Assembly (NCBI GenBank): GCA_026419785.1
Contig: JAODTK010001388.1
Coordinates: 267,971 to 331,970, forward strand
Length of the DNA: 64,000 bases
Direction of reading: 5' to 3'
DNA from: Sclerodactyla briareus
Lineage: Eukaryota > Echinodermata > Holothuroidea > Dendrochirotida > Sclerodactylidae
This document shows, one piece after another, positions 21,801-32,701 of the stretch. The position numbers and the translations under genes are program-made. How positions within the stretch are numbered: the first letter of the stretch is position 1; the number at the start of each line of letters is the position of its first letter. A model generated the notes under the pieces. That model saw nothing but the letters and a program-made list of their open reading frames with translations. It ran no database searches and had not been told where the DNA came from.

Positions 21801-24800
21801 TAATGAAAAGTTAATCGGCATAATCTCTTCAAAAACTTACACAACATTTTGATACAACGACCACTGTCAAAATGACTGGATGTGAGGGACAGGTAAATTT
21901 GGCTAGCAGAAAATCGAGAACATATCAATGTCTTGACGCAGGACTAGAACGTTCCCAACAGAGTAGGAGACTAGGGACAGCGTCAGAACTTCGTTGACGA
22001 AACCCGAGTTTTGCCGGTTTTAGTGTAATTTCGAAAGGGGCCTGATATACGCGCACCTCGCTCTACTCCTTGCCCACTCCACCGGCATTTGGTCCATTTT
22101 AAGTTTTCGTTCACAATTCCTGATTTGATGATCAGAAGAACTTGTTACTTGAAACTCAACAAATTGGACTACACGATTTAGCTGTGCTAGTCGAATTCAT
22201 CCATCTACCTGTCTGCATAGAGTATCCTGATTAAGTGTCATTTTGGTAATGAAGAATGGTAGTAACCAAAACAAAAAAAAGGCAAGGAATCCCTCTCATC
22301 TGTCTGACGGGAGGGACCCAACGGCGGTCCTGGGCGTAGGGGAGGAGTGCGAATCTCAGTCTTATCCTGACTGGTCGTGTTTCCTAGGTGTCTTCAGATT
22401 CACAAGATTAAAGTTTTTTCATGAAACTAAGGTATTGCCGAATCCGTAGAACTGAATGATTATGATGCCATTGATCTTCACTGAAATTAAACAACCTTAC
22501 TATTAAACCTCGGTCGGAGGGCTTAAAGGGTTTTCGAAGAGTCACGTATAAAGGGTCTAACCCCGACGTCATGCGACTTTCCTTGGCGAACCAACCTATG
22601 AATCGAGTCATACTTCAACCTTGCATAGTCCTTCGAACGTACTCACCAGTAATAACAGTAATCCGTTTTAGCATTTCTCGACGATGTCCAAAAAAGTTGG
22701 CTAACTCACTGCTTAAGCAATGAGAAAGGAATGGTATCTTACGTTCGCCACAACATAAGCATTCTCCACAGGAATTACAAAATATACTACATTTATGACA
22801 TGAGGTAATGACCTGAAAGATTACAGTGGTTTCATTGAATAAGAAATATTGTATTTCTAGAGACGAAATAGTGGTGCACTTGTAAGGTGACGATCACTCC
22901 TTCTCCCGTCACCTTGAACTCTCACCTCAGGTCAATGATTGAACGTAGGTATAGTGGTTAGTTACGATAGAAAATAGCTGATGACAAAGATGACATTGTA
23001 TGTTCAGCAAAGAAATATCCAGTAGCTGTTGATAATAATTTGCGAAAATCACACGGGAAGATGTTTCTTTCTCTCAATTACTGGCGCACCGAAGCAGCTC
23101 GTTATGAACAACCTCTAGTATCATGTGTATCAATTTCAAGGGTACTTTCATAACGTCTGCGGTGAGTGTTCGATATATTAGATGCACATAACACTTTACG
23201 ACTACTAGTAGGCCTATTACTGATTTAGACCACGTAAAACAGTGATTAGTGATCTCTAATAGGATTCTATATAAGACTATAATGTGGAGTAATTCCTATA
23301 AGATGAGTCACATAAAGGATCGTTTCTCTTGACTGACCTTTTCAGATTCTCCTGTTCGAGAAAATCTTTATGGTTATGCAGATATGATAAACATTCTCTG
23401 CAGACCATTAGATACAAAATAGTCGTTCCCAGTTAATAACCCCCTGCGCTGATTCAGTAATTTAACATTAGGTCGATGTTACGTTTTGGTCCGAACTTGC
23501 GGCGCAACTTGATGCTACTACGGTCAATGTCACTCTCATTATCACTCACAGTTCTTTCCACAGCGAACTGATGTCGGAACGACTGTGACAATCTGATCCC
23601 AAAAAGCTCCCCCCGGAAGTATCTATTCATATTCCAAATATCTCGAATCTACATTGACACTACCCATCTCAACCGGGTTTTCTTGGTTGGGCACAAGATT
23701 CCTGAATAAGCATGAAAACTGAGGATTCTGACGGGAATGATTTTTCAAGAGGTGTGGAAATGAATGTGAAAGGAGTACAATATGGTAGTTTCATGAATAA
23801 TTCAGATCTCCTAAACAGGAGACAATTTAATTCACCCGAATAGGGATTTCCCGGACTGCCCATACTGATGTAAAACGTTTTTGTGGAATACTGTCCCATA
23901 TAGAAGTGTGTGGTCGTGCAGGCGCGTCGCAAGCGGGCGGCTGGGGCGGGCATGGCCGCCCCCACTTTTTAGCAGCCATACACGAAAATATATTGGGAAA
24001 ATAGGAGAGGCGCATGTGCATCTGCGTGACCGCGTAAGTAAAAAAACGTGTACATGGAAATAACAAAAATTATACGAATACAAAAAACAGTGGGCTAGTT
24101 GAATGGCAAATTCTCGGTTTCACTACTTTTGCGAGGCCAATGGATGAGTCGCACACACAGTCATTTCCAATTTACGTAGGCCCCTATGCTCGTTTTTATT
24201 ATCAACGTTTCCGTTAATTCAGCCTGTTTCCTCTATTTGCCACACGAGCGCTCCGCGTTCCGGCTATTTAGACCCGCGTCCAGCGACGTAAATTTCTTCA
24301 GGGAGGTTAGTGACTAGGCAACATTCAGTCACACCCAAATTTCCCCGAGATGAAACTTCTGGTTCCTCTTCTTACTTTTGACGTTGGAAAATAAAAGACC
24401 ATGCTCCATTTACCTAGACAAACCCACCCTAACTTTTTTTGTAAACCAATTTTAATTTGAAAACGGATTCGTGAAATCCCGTGGAATCGAATTGCCCTCA
24501 ACCATTTTTTAAATGGGAAAAAATTATGCGGCTGGCGTTGCCCTGTGGCTAATATTTACCCCAATTTTAGCAGTTGGTGGAATTGACCAATGAACCATTG
24601 CCCTTTCATAGAGTCAAGTTTCATACACCCATGCATAGACTGTTTCTTTTGAAAGTTATTAAGCAAAATATCTAGCAGACAGTGGTGGGACGGGACGGCT
24701 CCCACCCCAATATTTTGGTTTGAGGACGCAATGCATTTTATCCCAATATTTGAGCCTGACGGTTTTTTGCTGACACTGTATCTGACATAACCAGCAGTAA

Positions 24801-24890
24801 CCGTGTCAAATAAATGCATAATAACCTAAATGATCAAGTTGAGTTGATTGCGGTACTGCTCCATTTCGTAAATTTTCGAGCGCAACGCGC

Positions 24891-25406
24891 GTGGGTATTT
24901 TACGTACCGGTAGTGTTCACACATATGATGTGTCTTGTGCAGACAGATGTTCTGTAACAAAAAAAATGCCTGTAATTGAGTCTGGGTTGTTATTAAACCT
25001 CAATGAAATGAGGGTTTTCTTCAATCCTATCGTTTGCTTGCATAAAAATGGTTTACCAGCTGGTGTGTGCTCCTTCATTGGACGTTGTCGATTTCCTGCT
25101 AGGGGACCAGCTATTCATATAATTAACCAACTAACATACAAATCGCTGGTGGAAGGGGTTGAGGCGACGGGGGTAGGCTTACCATGGGTGGTTGTGTTTT
25201 GTTTTTATTCATGTTTTTTATTTTTTTTATCTATGGGTGACATGATTAAAAATTCCAAAAGTACAAATATTGCTGAATTTCCGTTAGGATGCATAAAAGT
25301 TTTAACCTGGTTGTTTGAAGGGAAGGAGGTTGAGGCGACGGGGGTAAGTCTAACACGTTGCGGGACCTGTGAATTATTAGCACATATGGTCTATTTGCAA
25401 ATTTAA
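24891..25406 (+). CDS. hypothetical ORF, 171 codons, low support
   Basis: This is the longest uninterrupted frame in the window. It encodes a Cys-rich middle (VCSFIGRCRFPARG) and one hydrophobic stretch (WVVVFCFYSCFLFFL, about residues 100-114). Two near-identical stretches, GVEATGVGLP and EVEATGVSLT, are encoded by a 26-base direct repeat at about 25160 and 25328. No family is recognised. AT-rich composition with few stops may explain the length. Confidence 0.17.
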   Translation: MGILRTGSVHTYDVSCADRCSVTKKMPVIESGLLLNLNEMRVFFNPIVCLHKNGLPAGVCSFIGRCRFPARGPAIHIINQLTYKSLVEGVEATGVGLPWVVVFCFYSCFLFFLSMGDMIKNSKSTNIAEFPLGCIKVLTWLFEGKEVEATGVSLTRCGTCELLAHMVYLQI

Positions 25407-25576
25407 AATAGAGTATCCAGCAATCAATTTGGGAGTGCGACCACTTGTTGAAAGTTGGGTGCGTACACGGTACACATCATCACATGCTAATTGGGGCAGG
25501 GACACGGTACGGGTGGAAACCTCTTAAAGTGGGTATGCAATGTGATTTCAGACTCACTGGAACTATCACAGTCTTA

Positions 25577-25797
25577 TTATTTGGACAAATTGATATCCAA
25601 AACTTCTTTTGCTTTCTGGATAGCATGCAGGAATCTTGAGATATCAGTTTTTCTTGACACCGCCTCAATGAGCTTCAATAGAAATCCCCATCTAGCAGAT
25701 GTGGAGTATGACGTGCATGTTAGCAGTAAGACTCACAGCCTGTTGAGAATGACACCGCAATCAATACACACATAAAATAGCCTACAATAGTGAGCAT
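25577..25797 (-). CDS. candidate small secreted protein (one frameshift)
   Basis: From the ATG at 25797 the minus strand encodes a clear signal peptide (LTIVGYFMCVLIAVSFSTG) followed by CESYC. After one apparent base shift near 25725, a frame continues TCTSYSTSARWGFLLKLIEAV and a charged amphipathic helix (DISRFLHAIQKAKEVLDIN), ending SK and two stops at 25577. The total is about 73 codons. An alternative is a two-exon gene: GGCT|GTGAGT after the signal peptide is a good donor, but I found no acceptor that restores the frame, so a sequencing indel is simpler. Cysteines cluster just after the signal. I recognise no family; a secreted peptide or small ligand is inference. It lies in the block missing from the second unit. 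Confidence 0.35.
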
Positions 25798-26302
25798 ATT
25801 CACCTTTAAAAAGGCTCGATTTACGGAGGATATTTCATTCTTCATTTTTCTGTTCCTGTACTCAAAAGATAACAGTGACGTGGTTGAAAATATGGAAAAT
25901 GTCACGAGTGACGATAGTGACGATAAATCAGTTCAAATACATGTTTGTCTGTCAGAGAGGAAAGGAAAAAGCTGAGAAAAACTATGGCGTAGATTAAGAC
26001 AATTGCAGGCACCCCAATTGCAACAATACACAAAGTTAATGTGACAAAAGTCTCGAACTCACCGAATTTCGAAAATGAAACTTCTCATGCCTCCTAAAAT
26101 TAATGGTGGGATGACGAAATCATCAAACGAAGGGATTCATTACAAAAGTAAAGCGGACTTCATTACATGGTCTCTTTTTACGAGAAAATGGACAGCAGTT
26201 GTGCGTAATGATTTACCGGAACGAGAAAGCCGATCATAACACAAAGCCAATGTGAAGTTCCTACTTAGTTAACTGTGTGCGAGAAAATTCCACACTAAAT
26301 TT

Positions 26303-26338
26303 GTATATACGGTGTTCGCGTGTCCCTGATTGGCCAAT
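26303..26338 (-). promoter_or_regulatory. possible CCAAT/TATA promoter pair
   Basis: Read on the minus strand, the palindrome ATTGGCCAAT (26329-26338) is followed about 19 bases later by GTATATAC (26303-26310). A start about 30 bases further would lie near 26275, some 480 bp upstream of the secreted-protein ATG at 25797. The CCAAT-TATA spacing is shorter than usual. Confidence 0.2.
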
Positions 26339-26950
26339 TGTGTTTAGGCTGTTCTGTATGGTCATTACACCCTCTGTGCTGACGTCGTTTCGAATTACGA
26401 TTTTTCCAAGGCCAGTAAGGTTACTCTAGGAAGGTATGTATTCTTCACGCTTTATAGTATTTTTGTCAAAACTTTCCTGCTCGTTTCAGTCGTTTCTTCT
26501 CAACTTAGTTGAAATACTGTGAATCAGGGGGGCTATATGTTTTGTGTGTGATTTGTGTGTGATTCGGTAATGTCAACAAAACGTCCTAATGGTATGACGT
26601 CATACCAAATGTACATTTTTTCTCGGAAGTTCTCACGGAGACTGCTGGAGTCGCTGTATTGTGGGGCCTCCCATGGGGGAGGCGGGTGATTTCGGGAAAC
26701 AAAATTGATGAATACGGTTTCAGAGGACTGCTATTCACAATATAACAAGGATTTGGGCATATTCTTGGCACTGGCATACCCACTTTAAAATAACCATCGA
26801 AGATTCGGCCAGGGAACGCCACAAATTCGTGCGAAGACATGATTAAAAAATTCAGGTGAAAATAGGTTTATATCCAAAGATTGCCTGACTTAAATTTTCG
26901 CAATCGCTTCGCGCGCAGCTGCGGTTTTCTTCTGTGTTATACTCATGACA

Positions 26951-27156
26951 CGAAACTTGGTGAATATGGTCTACCTTCAGTCACAAAACTTTCTTAACAA
27001 ATATTCGGGGTCAATTGAGGTCATTTAATGTGTCGCATAATTTATGCGAATCTTGAAGTTGCTCGGAATTTCATGAAACCTGGTGGCTATGGTTTACCTT
27101 CAGTTCCGAATTGTTTCATCATGGATTCAAGGTCACTGTAGGTCATTCGATGTGTC
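26951..27156. repeat. ~125-bp tandem repeat, left part
   Basis: GAAACTTGGTGAATATGGT(C)TACCTTCAGT recurs after about 123 bp as GAAACCTGGTGGCTATGGTTTACCTTCAGT. Each unit ends with AGGTCATTyrATGTGTCG and GCATAATTTATG-like sequence. The array continues after the hAT element (29507-29760), so the element inserted into it. Confidence 0.55.
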
Positions 27157-27164
27157 CTAATTTG
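27157..27164. repeat. 8-bp target-site duplication, left
   Basis: CTAATTTG immediately precedes the CAGAGATGG terminus; an identical CTAATTTG follows the right terminus at 29499-29506. Confidence 0.8.
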
Positions 27165-27360
27165 CAGAGATGGTGACAAGTCACTTGTTGCAAGTCCAAG
27201 TCAAGTCTCAAGTCAGAGAGCTGCAAGTCCAAGTCAAGTCACAAGTCATTCGCCTCGGCTCCAAGTCAAGTCAAGTCACAAGTCGAGCATAGCAAGTCCA
27301 GTCAAGTCACTTTAGACTTGAATGCAAGTCAAATCACAAGTCAAGTCACAAGTCACTATT
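27165..27360. repeat. subterminal AAGTC minisatellite of the hAT element
   Basis: Dense tandem variants of CAAGTC / CAAGTCACAAGTC / CAAGTCCAAGT fill the left end. A related, diverged set (CAAGTCG, GACTCGAGTCC) lies near the right end at about 29370-29490. Confidence 0.8.
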
Positions 27361-29369
27361 AAATGTATCAATCTTGTCTTGCGGGATCCCACTGCATGGA
27401 CCGATGGAGTGCGACCTCCTATTTGTCCTCATCATATTCCACTCTGAGCGACAAAGGATCATGTATGAGGCACCTTTCTACATGGAGACGGAGGACAAAA
27501 CTGAAATATGTGAATTGGGGCAGACTGATCATGAAACGGACATCACATCCCTTCAAAGCCTTCGTGTGGTCAGTTGTGCCACCATGACCACTTTGTCTGT
27601 AGTACCCCATAGCTCAGGAGTCAGTGAGTCATAGACAATCGGTACCATTCATGCAAGGATTCTCCCACCTTTCAGCACATCACAGATCATAACCACCAAA
27701 TTCACACCTTGAGTGCATACTGTGAGGAAATCCACACAATAGCAACGCCCTCCATTAGTAAAGATACAACACACATGTTGCAACCCTTAGTAAACAAACC
27801 ACCGAATATTCAGTCAACCATATTTAATGTAATGATCAAGAGACAATTATGAGGAATGATGTGATCTGCAAATATCCCCCAAGTCTGGGGGTACATGTTT
27901 TAGCAGAATGTAAAAGGGCCTTACAACAGTGACTAGACAATTGAAAGAGAGAGCTGAGTTCAAAAGCCTGATAGGCCTATAACTGTCTCAAGGGTATGAC
28001 ATTGGGTGAATAAACTGTATAAAGAGAACTCTGAAAACAAACAGATGTCAGTACTTAATGTAACCGTGACTGGCAACAAGGTGTGGCTCCATGAAGTATA
28101 ATACTCGTATGGCAATGTGAGCATGTCAACTGTCGAGTGATGAGGTAGCCTTCACCGCAAAATGTCTCGTACTGTAACTATATACAGAGATCCTAGCACA
28201 ATGGACAATGAAAAATCAGTGATGGTGCACCATCAAATGAGCTCTGGCTTGAAAGTGGTTTATACATTATCAAAACTACAAAATATATCTAGTGTTTTGG
28301 AAAATGGAGAAGAGGGACTAGGGAATTATTTATGTGCAGGAAATGGTTGTACTCCCAAGGAGATTGGGATGACTGAAAGATGTTGAGGGACCAAATACAG
28401 AGCTGAAAAGCCTGAATGTGGATACATGTGCACTGTTTAGACAAGGAATTATGACCTCCTCTGTTTACTATACTAAACAATGGTAAACCGTTCGTCTGAA
28501 GACAAAACATGGAAGAGGGCCTCACTAGCTGGCCCTTGACAGCCCTATTGTATGGTGGACTTTCAGCATTCAAATAATCCCCATAAAGCTCCAAACTAGT
28601 CACTGAATCACAACTCTGGAAACATATTGGTTGGTGTCCATTATGATTAACATGTAACAAATTCTGTGTCAGATTTAGTCTCGAAATATATTGGTTGAAG
28701 AAGCCACTTGGGTAAGTTGATTCACAGTTCCCCTGGCTTCCTGACACTCCCTGCCCAACCGGAACCATAGACATCAAGAGAAGATGCAACCTGACCCATT
28801 ACACCACAATGCAGCTGTGTGGATCGTAGATTCCAGAGTAACCTCCATTTGCCCTGGAACTGAAGGTAATATCAGCCAGGGTCTACTTAATGACACCATG
28901 CCACATTTCATTACTGTAAGGTACTGTACCAATTCCAACTTAGTACTAATTGGTAAATTGGAGAAGAAATGCACAGGTTTCACACAATGTTGAGTTTGTC
29001 ACTCATAAAAGCTGATATGAACAAAACATGACAAGACAGAACGGTAGCACCATCCCGGTACGTGGGGTATGGTCCGATATCAACGACAATCGGGTATCAG
29101 CGCAGTGTCATATTGACAATCTGCAGTCTGTACTCTTTGCTGCTGCATGCTTTAGAATATCATATGCCGGTAGACTGTTCACGGTGCAAAGGAACTGGGA
29201 TACCAAATATCGCGGGGGCGGGTACCCGATTTGGTGTTGTTCTACGGATTGCCATATCGTTTACTTGTACGTTTACGGATCGATTCTGTAGGGCCGGGAA
29301 GCCCGAAGTCGGGAATGTTCTAATGGCCCAATTTTGTTTTGATCATTATGAAACGGAGATATCTCACAA

Positions 29370-29490
29370 GTCGACGGCTGCAGTACAGTCAAGTCTCGAG
29401 CTCAAGCGCGAGAAAAATTCAATTCAAGTCGCAAGTCACGAAAATAGTGACTCGAGTCCGACTCGAGTCCGATCAATTGACTCGAGTCAA
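29370..29490. repeat. right subterminal GAGTC/AAGTC repeats of the hAT element
   Basis: Includes CAAGTCTCGAGCTC and repeated GACTCGAGTCCGA. On the opposite strand it matches the style of the left end, with GACTCGAGTC units next to the terminus. Confidence 0.7.
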
Positions 29491-29498
29491 CGTATCTG

Positions 29499-29506
29499 CT
29501 AATTTG
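29499..29506. repeat. 8-bp target-site duplication, right
   Basis: CTAATTTG directly after the CGTATCTG terminus, identical to 27157-27164. Confidence 0.8.
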
Positions 29507-29760
29507 CATAATTTATGAATTGCCGGATTTTCATGAAACTTGGTGGTGAAACTAATGGCTACTTTTACTCTTTAACATTTTTAACATAGACTGGAGGTCA
29601 TTCAGTGTGTCGATTTTGCATAGTTTATTCCAAGTTTCGAGGTTTGTCCGATTTTTATGGGTATGGTCCGCTTTCAGTCCGCGAAAATGTTAACATTGAC
29701 CCAGGTCACTTCCACTGACTTTGTATAATTTGCTCTATCCTACAAAACCTTGAATGACCA
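29507..29760. repeat. ~125-bp tandem repeat, right part
   Basis: Continuation of the array at 26951-27156: GCATAATTTATG, TTTTCATGAAACTTGGTGG and AGGTCATTCAGTGTGTCG recur, increasingly diverged. About 29760-29930 shows nothing further. Confidence 0.5.
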
Positions 29761-29932
29761 CTAAGGCGATTTTGGAGAACCTTTCCTAAAATAAAAAATT
29801 GTTTTCAACTTAGGAAGCTGCTCACTACCCCATAAGGCACGGGAGGTACCGGTTCCTGCAATCTAGGTGGTCTGTTAACGAAAATTTCGGGGGCGCTTCG
29901 CGCCAACCTGTGGTGGCGCTCCGCTTAGGTAG

Positions 29933-30056
29933 CAGTGCTGGAGTCGAGTCATCTCATCCGAGTCCGAGTCCGAATCATCAGTATCCGAGTCCGAATCATT
30001 GGCTTCCGAGTCCGAGTCACAGTGTCCGAGTCACAGTGCCCGGGTCCTCGAGTCCT
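29933..30056. repeat. second hAT-like terminus with CCGAGT minisatellite
   Basis: CAGTGCTGGAGTCGAGTC opens a run of (TCCGAGTCCGA)n-type repeats to about 30056. The start matches hAT terminal style (CAGTGNTGG) and the repeat style of the nearby element. I could not find a partner terminus or duplicated flank (left flank TTAGGTAG), so it may be a solo end or a plain minisatellite. About 30057-30880 has no recognised gene. Confidence 0.4.
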
Positions 30057-30879
30057 TATGCAAATTTGACCTGTTGCTTTTCTTTACAAATTTAAGGTAT
30101 AACTTAACAACCGCTGTATTGATTGCTATATACAGGTAATGTTTTTTGAAATGCAGTCGGCCTACTGATTTAACAATGTACTAAAATAACGAGAAGTTCA
30201 AGAACTAGAGAAATAGAGGACTGGCTAGTCATACCTAATGACAGGTGCCGAAGATCAGAGGTGTAATGGTTTTTATTACTCTTATAACTTGGATGCAAAC
30301 GAAGGGCATTGACCATACTTCGGGTGCAACACAAATGGGCAGTTATCTGTAGGCCTGGACTCCCGTGGAGCGTCAGGCACATTTGAATTAAAGAAAGAAA
30401 AAAATTATAAATTCGAAATTCAATTGTAAAATATCGATTGCCATGCATTATATATGCATTGAAAAGCATAGAGAATGAAATTGCTCTCTTTCCATTCACC
30501 TCTTTTTTATGGAGGCTTTCTTCCCATTGTACCCATGTCATCCCCCCCCCCAAAGAAAAAAACTCCCTATGAATCATTCTTTCAATTTACATACATTTAT
30601 CTATTCAACTATCTCACTATTTATTATCTATGGCCACATGAATAAAATGAATAGAATAGAATGATAAAAACTTTAATTGCTCCATAAGTGGAAATTGTGA
30701 CACTCGCACATGAATTGAAACAAAAATGAAACGCATTAAAATACATTTGTTATAACTATAGAATATTGCTATTAGTACCAAGACGCTAAGAGAGATAAGA
30801 GGGTAGTAAGCGTATAGAATAGGGTAAAAAAGTTAAACAGGGGGGGGGCACCCAAGACGAAAGTCACAAGTCCCAAATC

Positions 30880-31270
30880 TAACGAATTAACCCATCGTAA
30901 GAAGCTTCATTGCACGGGGTAAGAAAAAATCCTGTAACGATTAATCTTAAGCTGAGGAAGCCTTATTCCACCAATACCTCTACATACGGTTATCGGTGAA
31001 AATTGAATAAATAGGATCGATCATGTCAACCCAAATAGAGTCTACTTCGACTGAAGCAGGGCCACTGGTAAACTGAGTCAGTCGCCGACTGGGAAAACCC
31101 CAATCACCCTCCCAGCTTTCCTAATGATGTCATCGATTCGATCAACGTCTCTCTTGGTGACATTCCCACTCCAACATATCAGGGGGCAATATCTCCAGAC
31201 CCCGCAAAGGGTGGCTTTGTAGAACATGTCCAAAATCACTGACCTTACATTGAAATTAGCCATTCTGAGC
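30880..31270 (-). mobile_element. LINE 3' fragment (L2/CR1-like reverse transcriptase C-terminus)
   Basis: On the minus strand from about 31263: NVRSVILDMFYKATL, then WRYCPLICWSGNVTKRDVDR and IDDIIRKAGRVIG. This is the classic C-terminal block of L2/CR1-type LINEs (FYK..IESVL....WYGN....D...L..VV..A..IIG). Further on, out of frame, are a DPIYSIF-like piece and LPRAMKLL at about 30905, corresponding to the family's last conserved block. It is truncated and inactive. Confidence 0.65.
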
Positions 31271-32279
31271 TAACGCATATCGATCGAGAGAAATCGAAAG
31301 TGTTGGGCCTAATGCAAATGTTCGCAGGGGCAGAAGCAATTGCACCCCAACTAACACAAGACTCACACACCGCCTGCCGGTAATTTCCGCCATGATCTAT
31401 TCACATAGATTTACCATGTAGGCAGGAAAATAGAATACCCACTGCCAGTTACGATAACAAAATATGAAGAGACCATGGTTAAGAAAATATCCTAAAATAC
31501 ACTGGCCCAGGTGAAATGGCAAGCCCTAGGCTATAGCCCATATCCCCCAAAACAGATTTGAGTATTTCCAGGTTCTGTTAATGTGTCACGTTTCGTTAGT
31601 ATGTATCACATTTATTTGAATCGTTTCGCAAATTTTATAGATATATTTATCCATGCTGATTTATGAGGATGCGAACAAGTTCTTTGTACTCGCGAAACTT
31701 ATTACGGCCCACAATGTATAGTTTTTCGTTCGCATGTATCTGTCATCTCATGATTGATTATGGGCACCGTCTAAACATGCTGAGCGTTTGTTGTGATGTC
31801 TGTGGAGAGAATGGATGCCACTTATCCCTACCTGATGTTTAGACATAGCCCGGCCAGTCGGAAAGCTACGTGGGAAAGGTTTACGCTACATTCTGTCAGA
31901 GCATGTGCGCGATTATTTTGGGTAGTCTTGTTACGCATCGTAAAATTCAGGTTCTAGTATGGGAAAAAGAGAGATCGCAGTCCTCCAGCACTGTTACATA
32001 GTATCAACTGGGCCTTCCTCCCAATCGCCCACACCAATCGCCGCCCTTGGGTGGTCCATGCTCCGGTGCCCGGAAATGGGCCTTTCCAGGCAGCTCAGAG
32101 GTATCTGAATCAAAGAAGTCTCTGTGTGCGCTTCCCCCCAAGTATGGGGGCGCTACTCTTAGATAGCACTTCTGTCCCATTTGGCCGCCCCACTTTTTTT
32201 GTAGCTTGCTACGCGCCTTGTTGGTCGTGCCACACCAGTTGGCGACATAACAGGCGTGTTCGATCCATTTTATGAACAG
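31271..32279. other. no gene recognised
   Basis: AT-rich sequence with only short frames, e.g. 32051-32275 plus strand. No domain, repeat or RNA gene is seen. Confidence 0.35.
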
Positions 32280-32443
32280 AACTGCATTTGATTTCTATCG
32301 TCTCAACCAATCTCACTCAAGAGACAAAATTCCCTGTTTTTTCATTTGAAACATAACGTCGTTTGCTGCTAACGATACTCGCCTAAATGCCTCGCTAGTC
32401 ATATAAGTGTTCTAATGACCAGCGATAATCAAAAGGATTTTTA

Positions 32444-32701
32444 TTATCTCACTATAACAACGAGAAGCTTAAGATACACGGGAACGGTGACAATAACGAA
32501 CTCACACAACACCGGAAGTAAAACAAACAAAACATAAATCAGAATGACGCAGTGTAACCCACCACAGAAATGAAATAACGATACTACGTCCTCGAAAATG
32601 CAGTATCGTTGTCTGAGTTGTTCCTTGGTAGGTAAACCCACTGAACGTTTTATATCATAATACGAAGAGTAATCTCCAAGACAACAACAAAGGGTATACA
32701 A
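32444..32701 (-). CDS. candidate terminal membrane exon with poly(A) signal
   Basis: The minus-strand frame ends in a long hydrophobic run (VILIYVLFVLLPVLCEFVIV) with YLKLL after it and a stop at 32444-32446. AATAAA follows within a few bases on the same strand (GATAATAAAAATCC). Before the helix is TKEQLRQRYCIFEDVVS. This would suit the last exon of a small membrane protein. The paralogous position (about 47880-48070) is similar in DNA but broken in frame. Upstream exons were not identified. Confidence 0.28.
   Translation of the reverse strand: MYTLCCCLGDYSSYYDIKRSVGLPTKEQLRQRYCIFEDVVSLFHFCGGLHCVILIYVLFVLLPVLCEFVIVTVPVYLKLLVVIVR

Larger units (their letters stand above)
18483..23930. repeat. 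zeta block, copy I (matches 41541-47650)
   Basis: A long block duplicated in direct orientation at 41541-47650, with shorter pieces at 53961-55400 and 58827-59640. Landmarks are GGAACACAACTTC, AGTGTCATTGTGTCCTCAGGTCAC, AATGGTAGTAACCAAAACAAA, CCAACGGCGGTCCTG, TAATAACAGTAATCCGTTTTAGCATTT and GTCACCTTGAACTC. The copies differ by insertions present in one only (about 220 bp near 43150, about 110 bp near 45660, about 480 bp at 46130-46625). Frames are all short and not conserved between copies, so I call no gene; it may be intergenic or intronic sequence. Confidence 0.68.
27165..29498. mobile_element. hAT-type DNA transposon, apparently non-autonomous
   Basis: The element is bounded by CAGAGATGGTGACAAGTC on the left and CGTATCTG on the right, which reads CAGATACG when reversed. 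The termini are imperfect inverted repeats, with a perfect 8-bp target duplication CTAATTTG outside. Eight-base duplications and CAG...CTG ends are hAT hallmarks. Both ends carry clustered AAGTC/GAGTC repeats (27165-27360 and about 29370-29490), a subterminal repeat arrangement common in hAT elements. The 2.33-kb interior has scattered frames of up to 166 codons (28289-28789, minus), but I see no hAT transposase motif or dimerisation region. I read it as non-autonomous or internally substituted. Confidence 0.75.
23931..32279. other. ~8.3-kb block absent from the second array unit
   Basis: The two array units align up to about 23930/47650 and resume at about 32280/47750. Only about 100 bases separate the two points in the second unit, but 8.3 kb does here. 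The extra block holds the small secreted-protein candidate, the hAT element, a tandem repeat and an L2-like LINE end. About 23931-24890 is AT-rich with GC-rich patches (GGGCGGGCATGGCCGCCCCC near 23945) and no recognised gene. About 25980-26300 and 26340-26930 also have no recognised gene. Confidence 0.55.

Noticed and set aside
27165-29498. A hAT transposase gene inside the element (frames at 28289-28789 minus, 29062-29502 plus)
   Set aside because: Neither frame shows hAT catalytic or dimerisation motifs, and the second runs through the terminal repeats.
26951-30056. CRISPR-like array from the regular CAAGTC and CCGAGT repeats
   Set aside because: Repeats are contiguous short units without spacers, in a eukaryotic transposon context.
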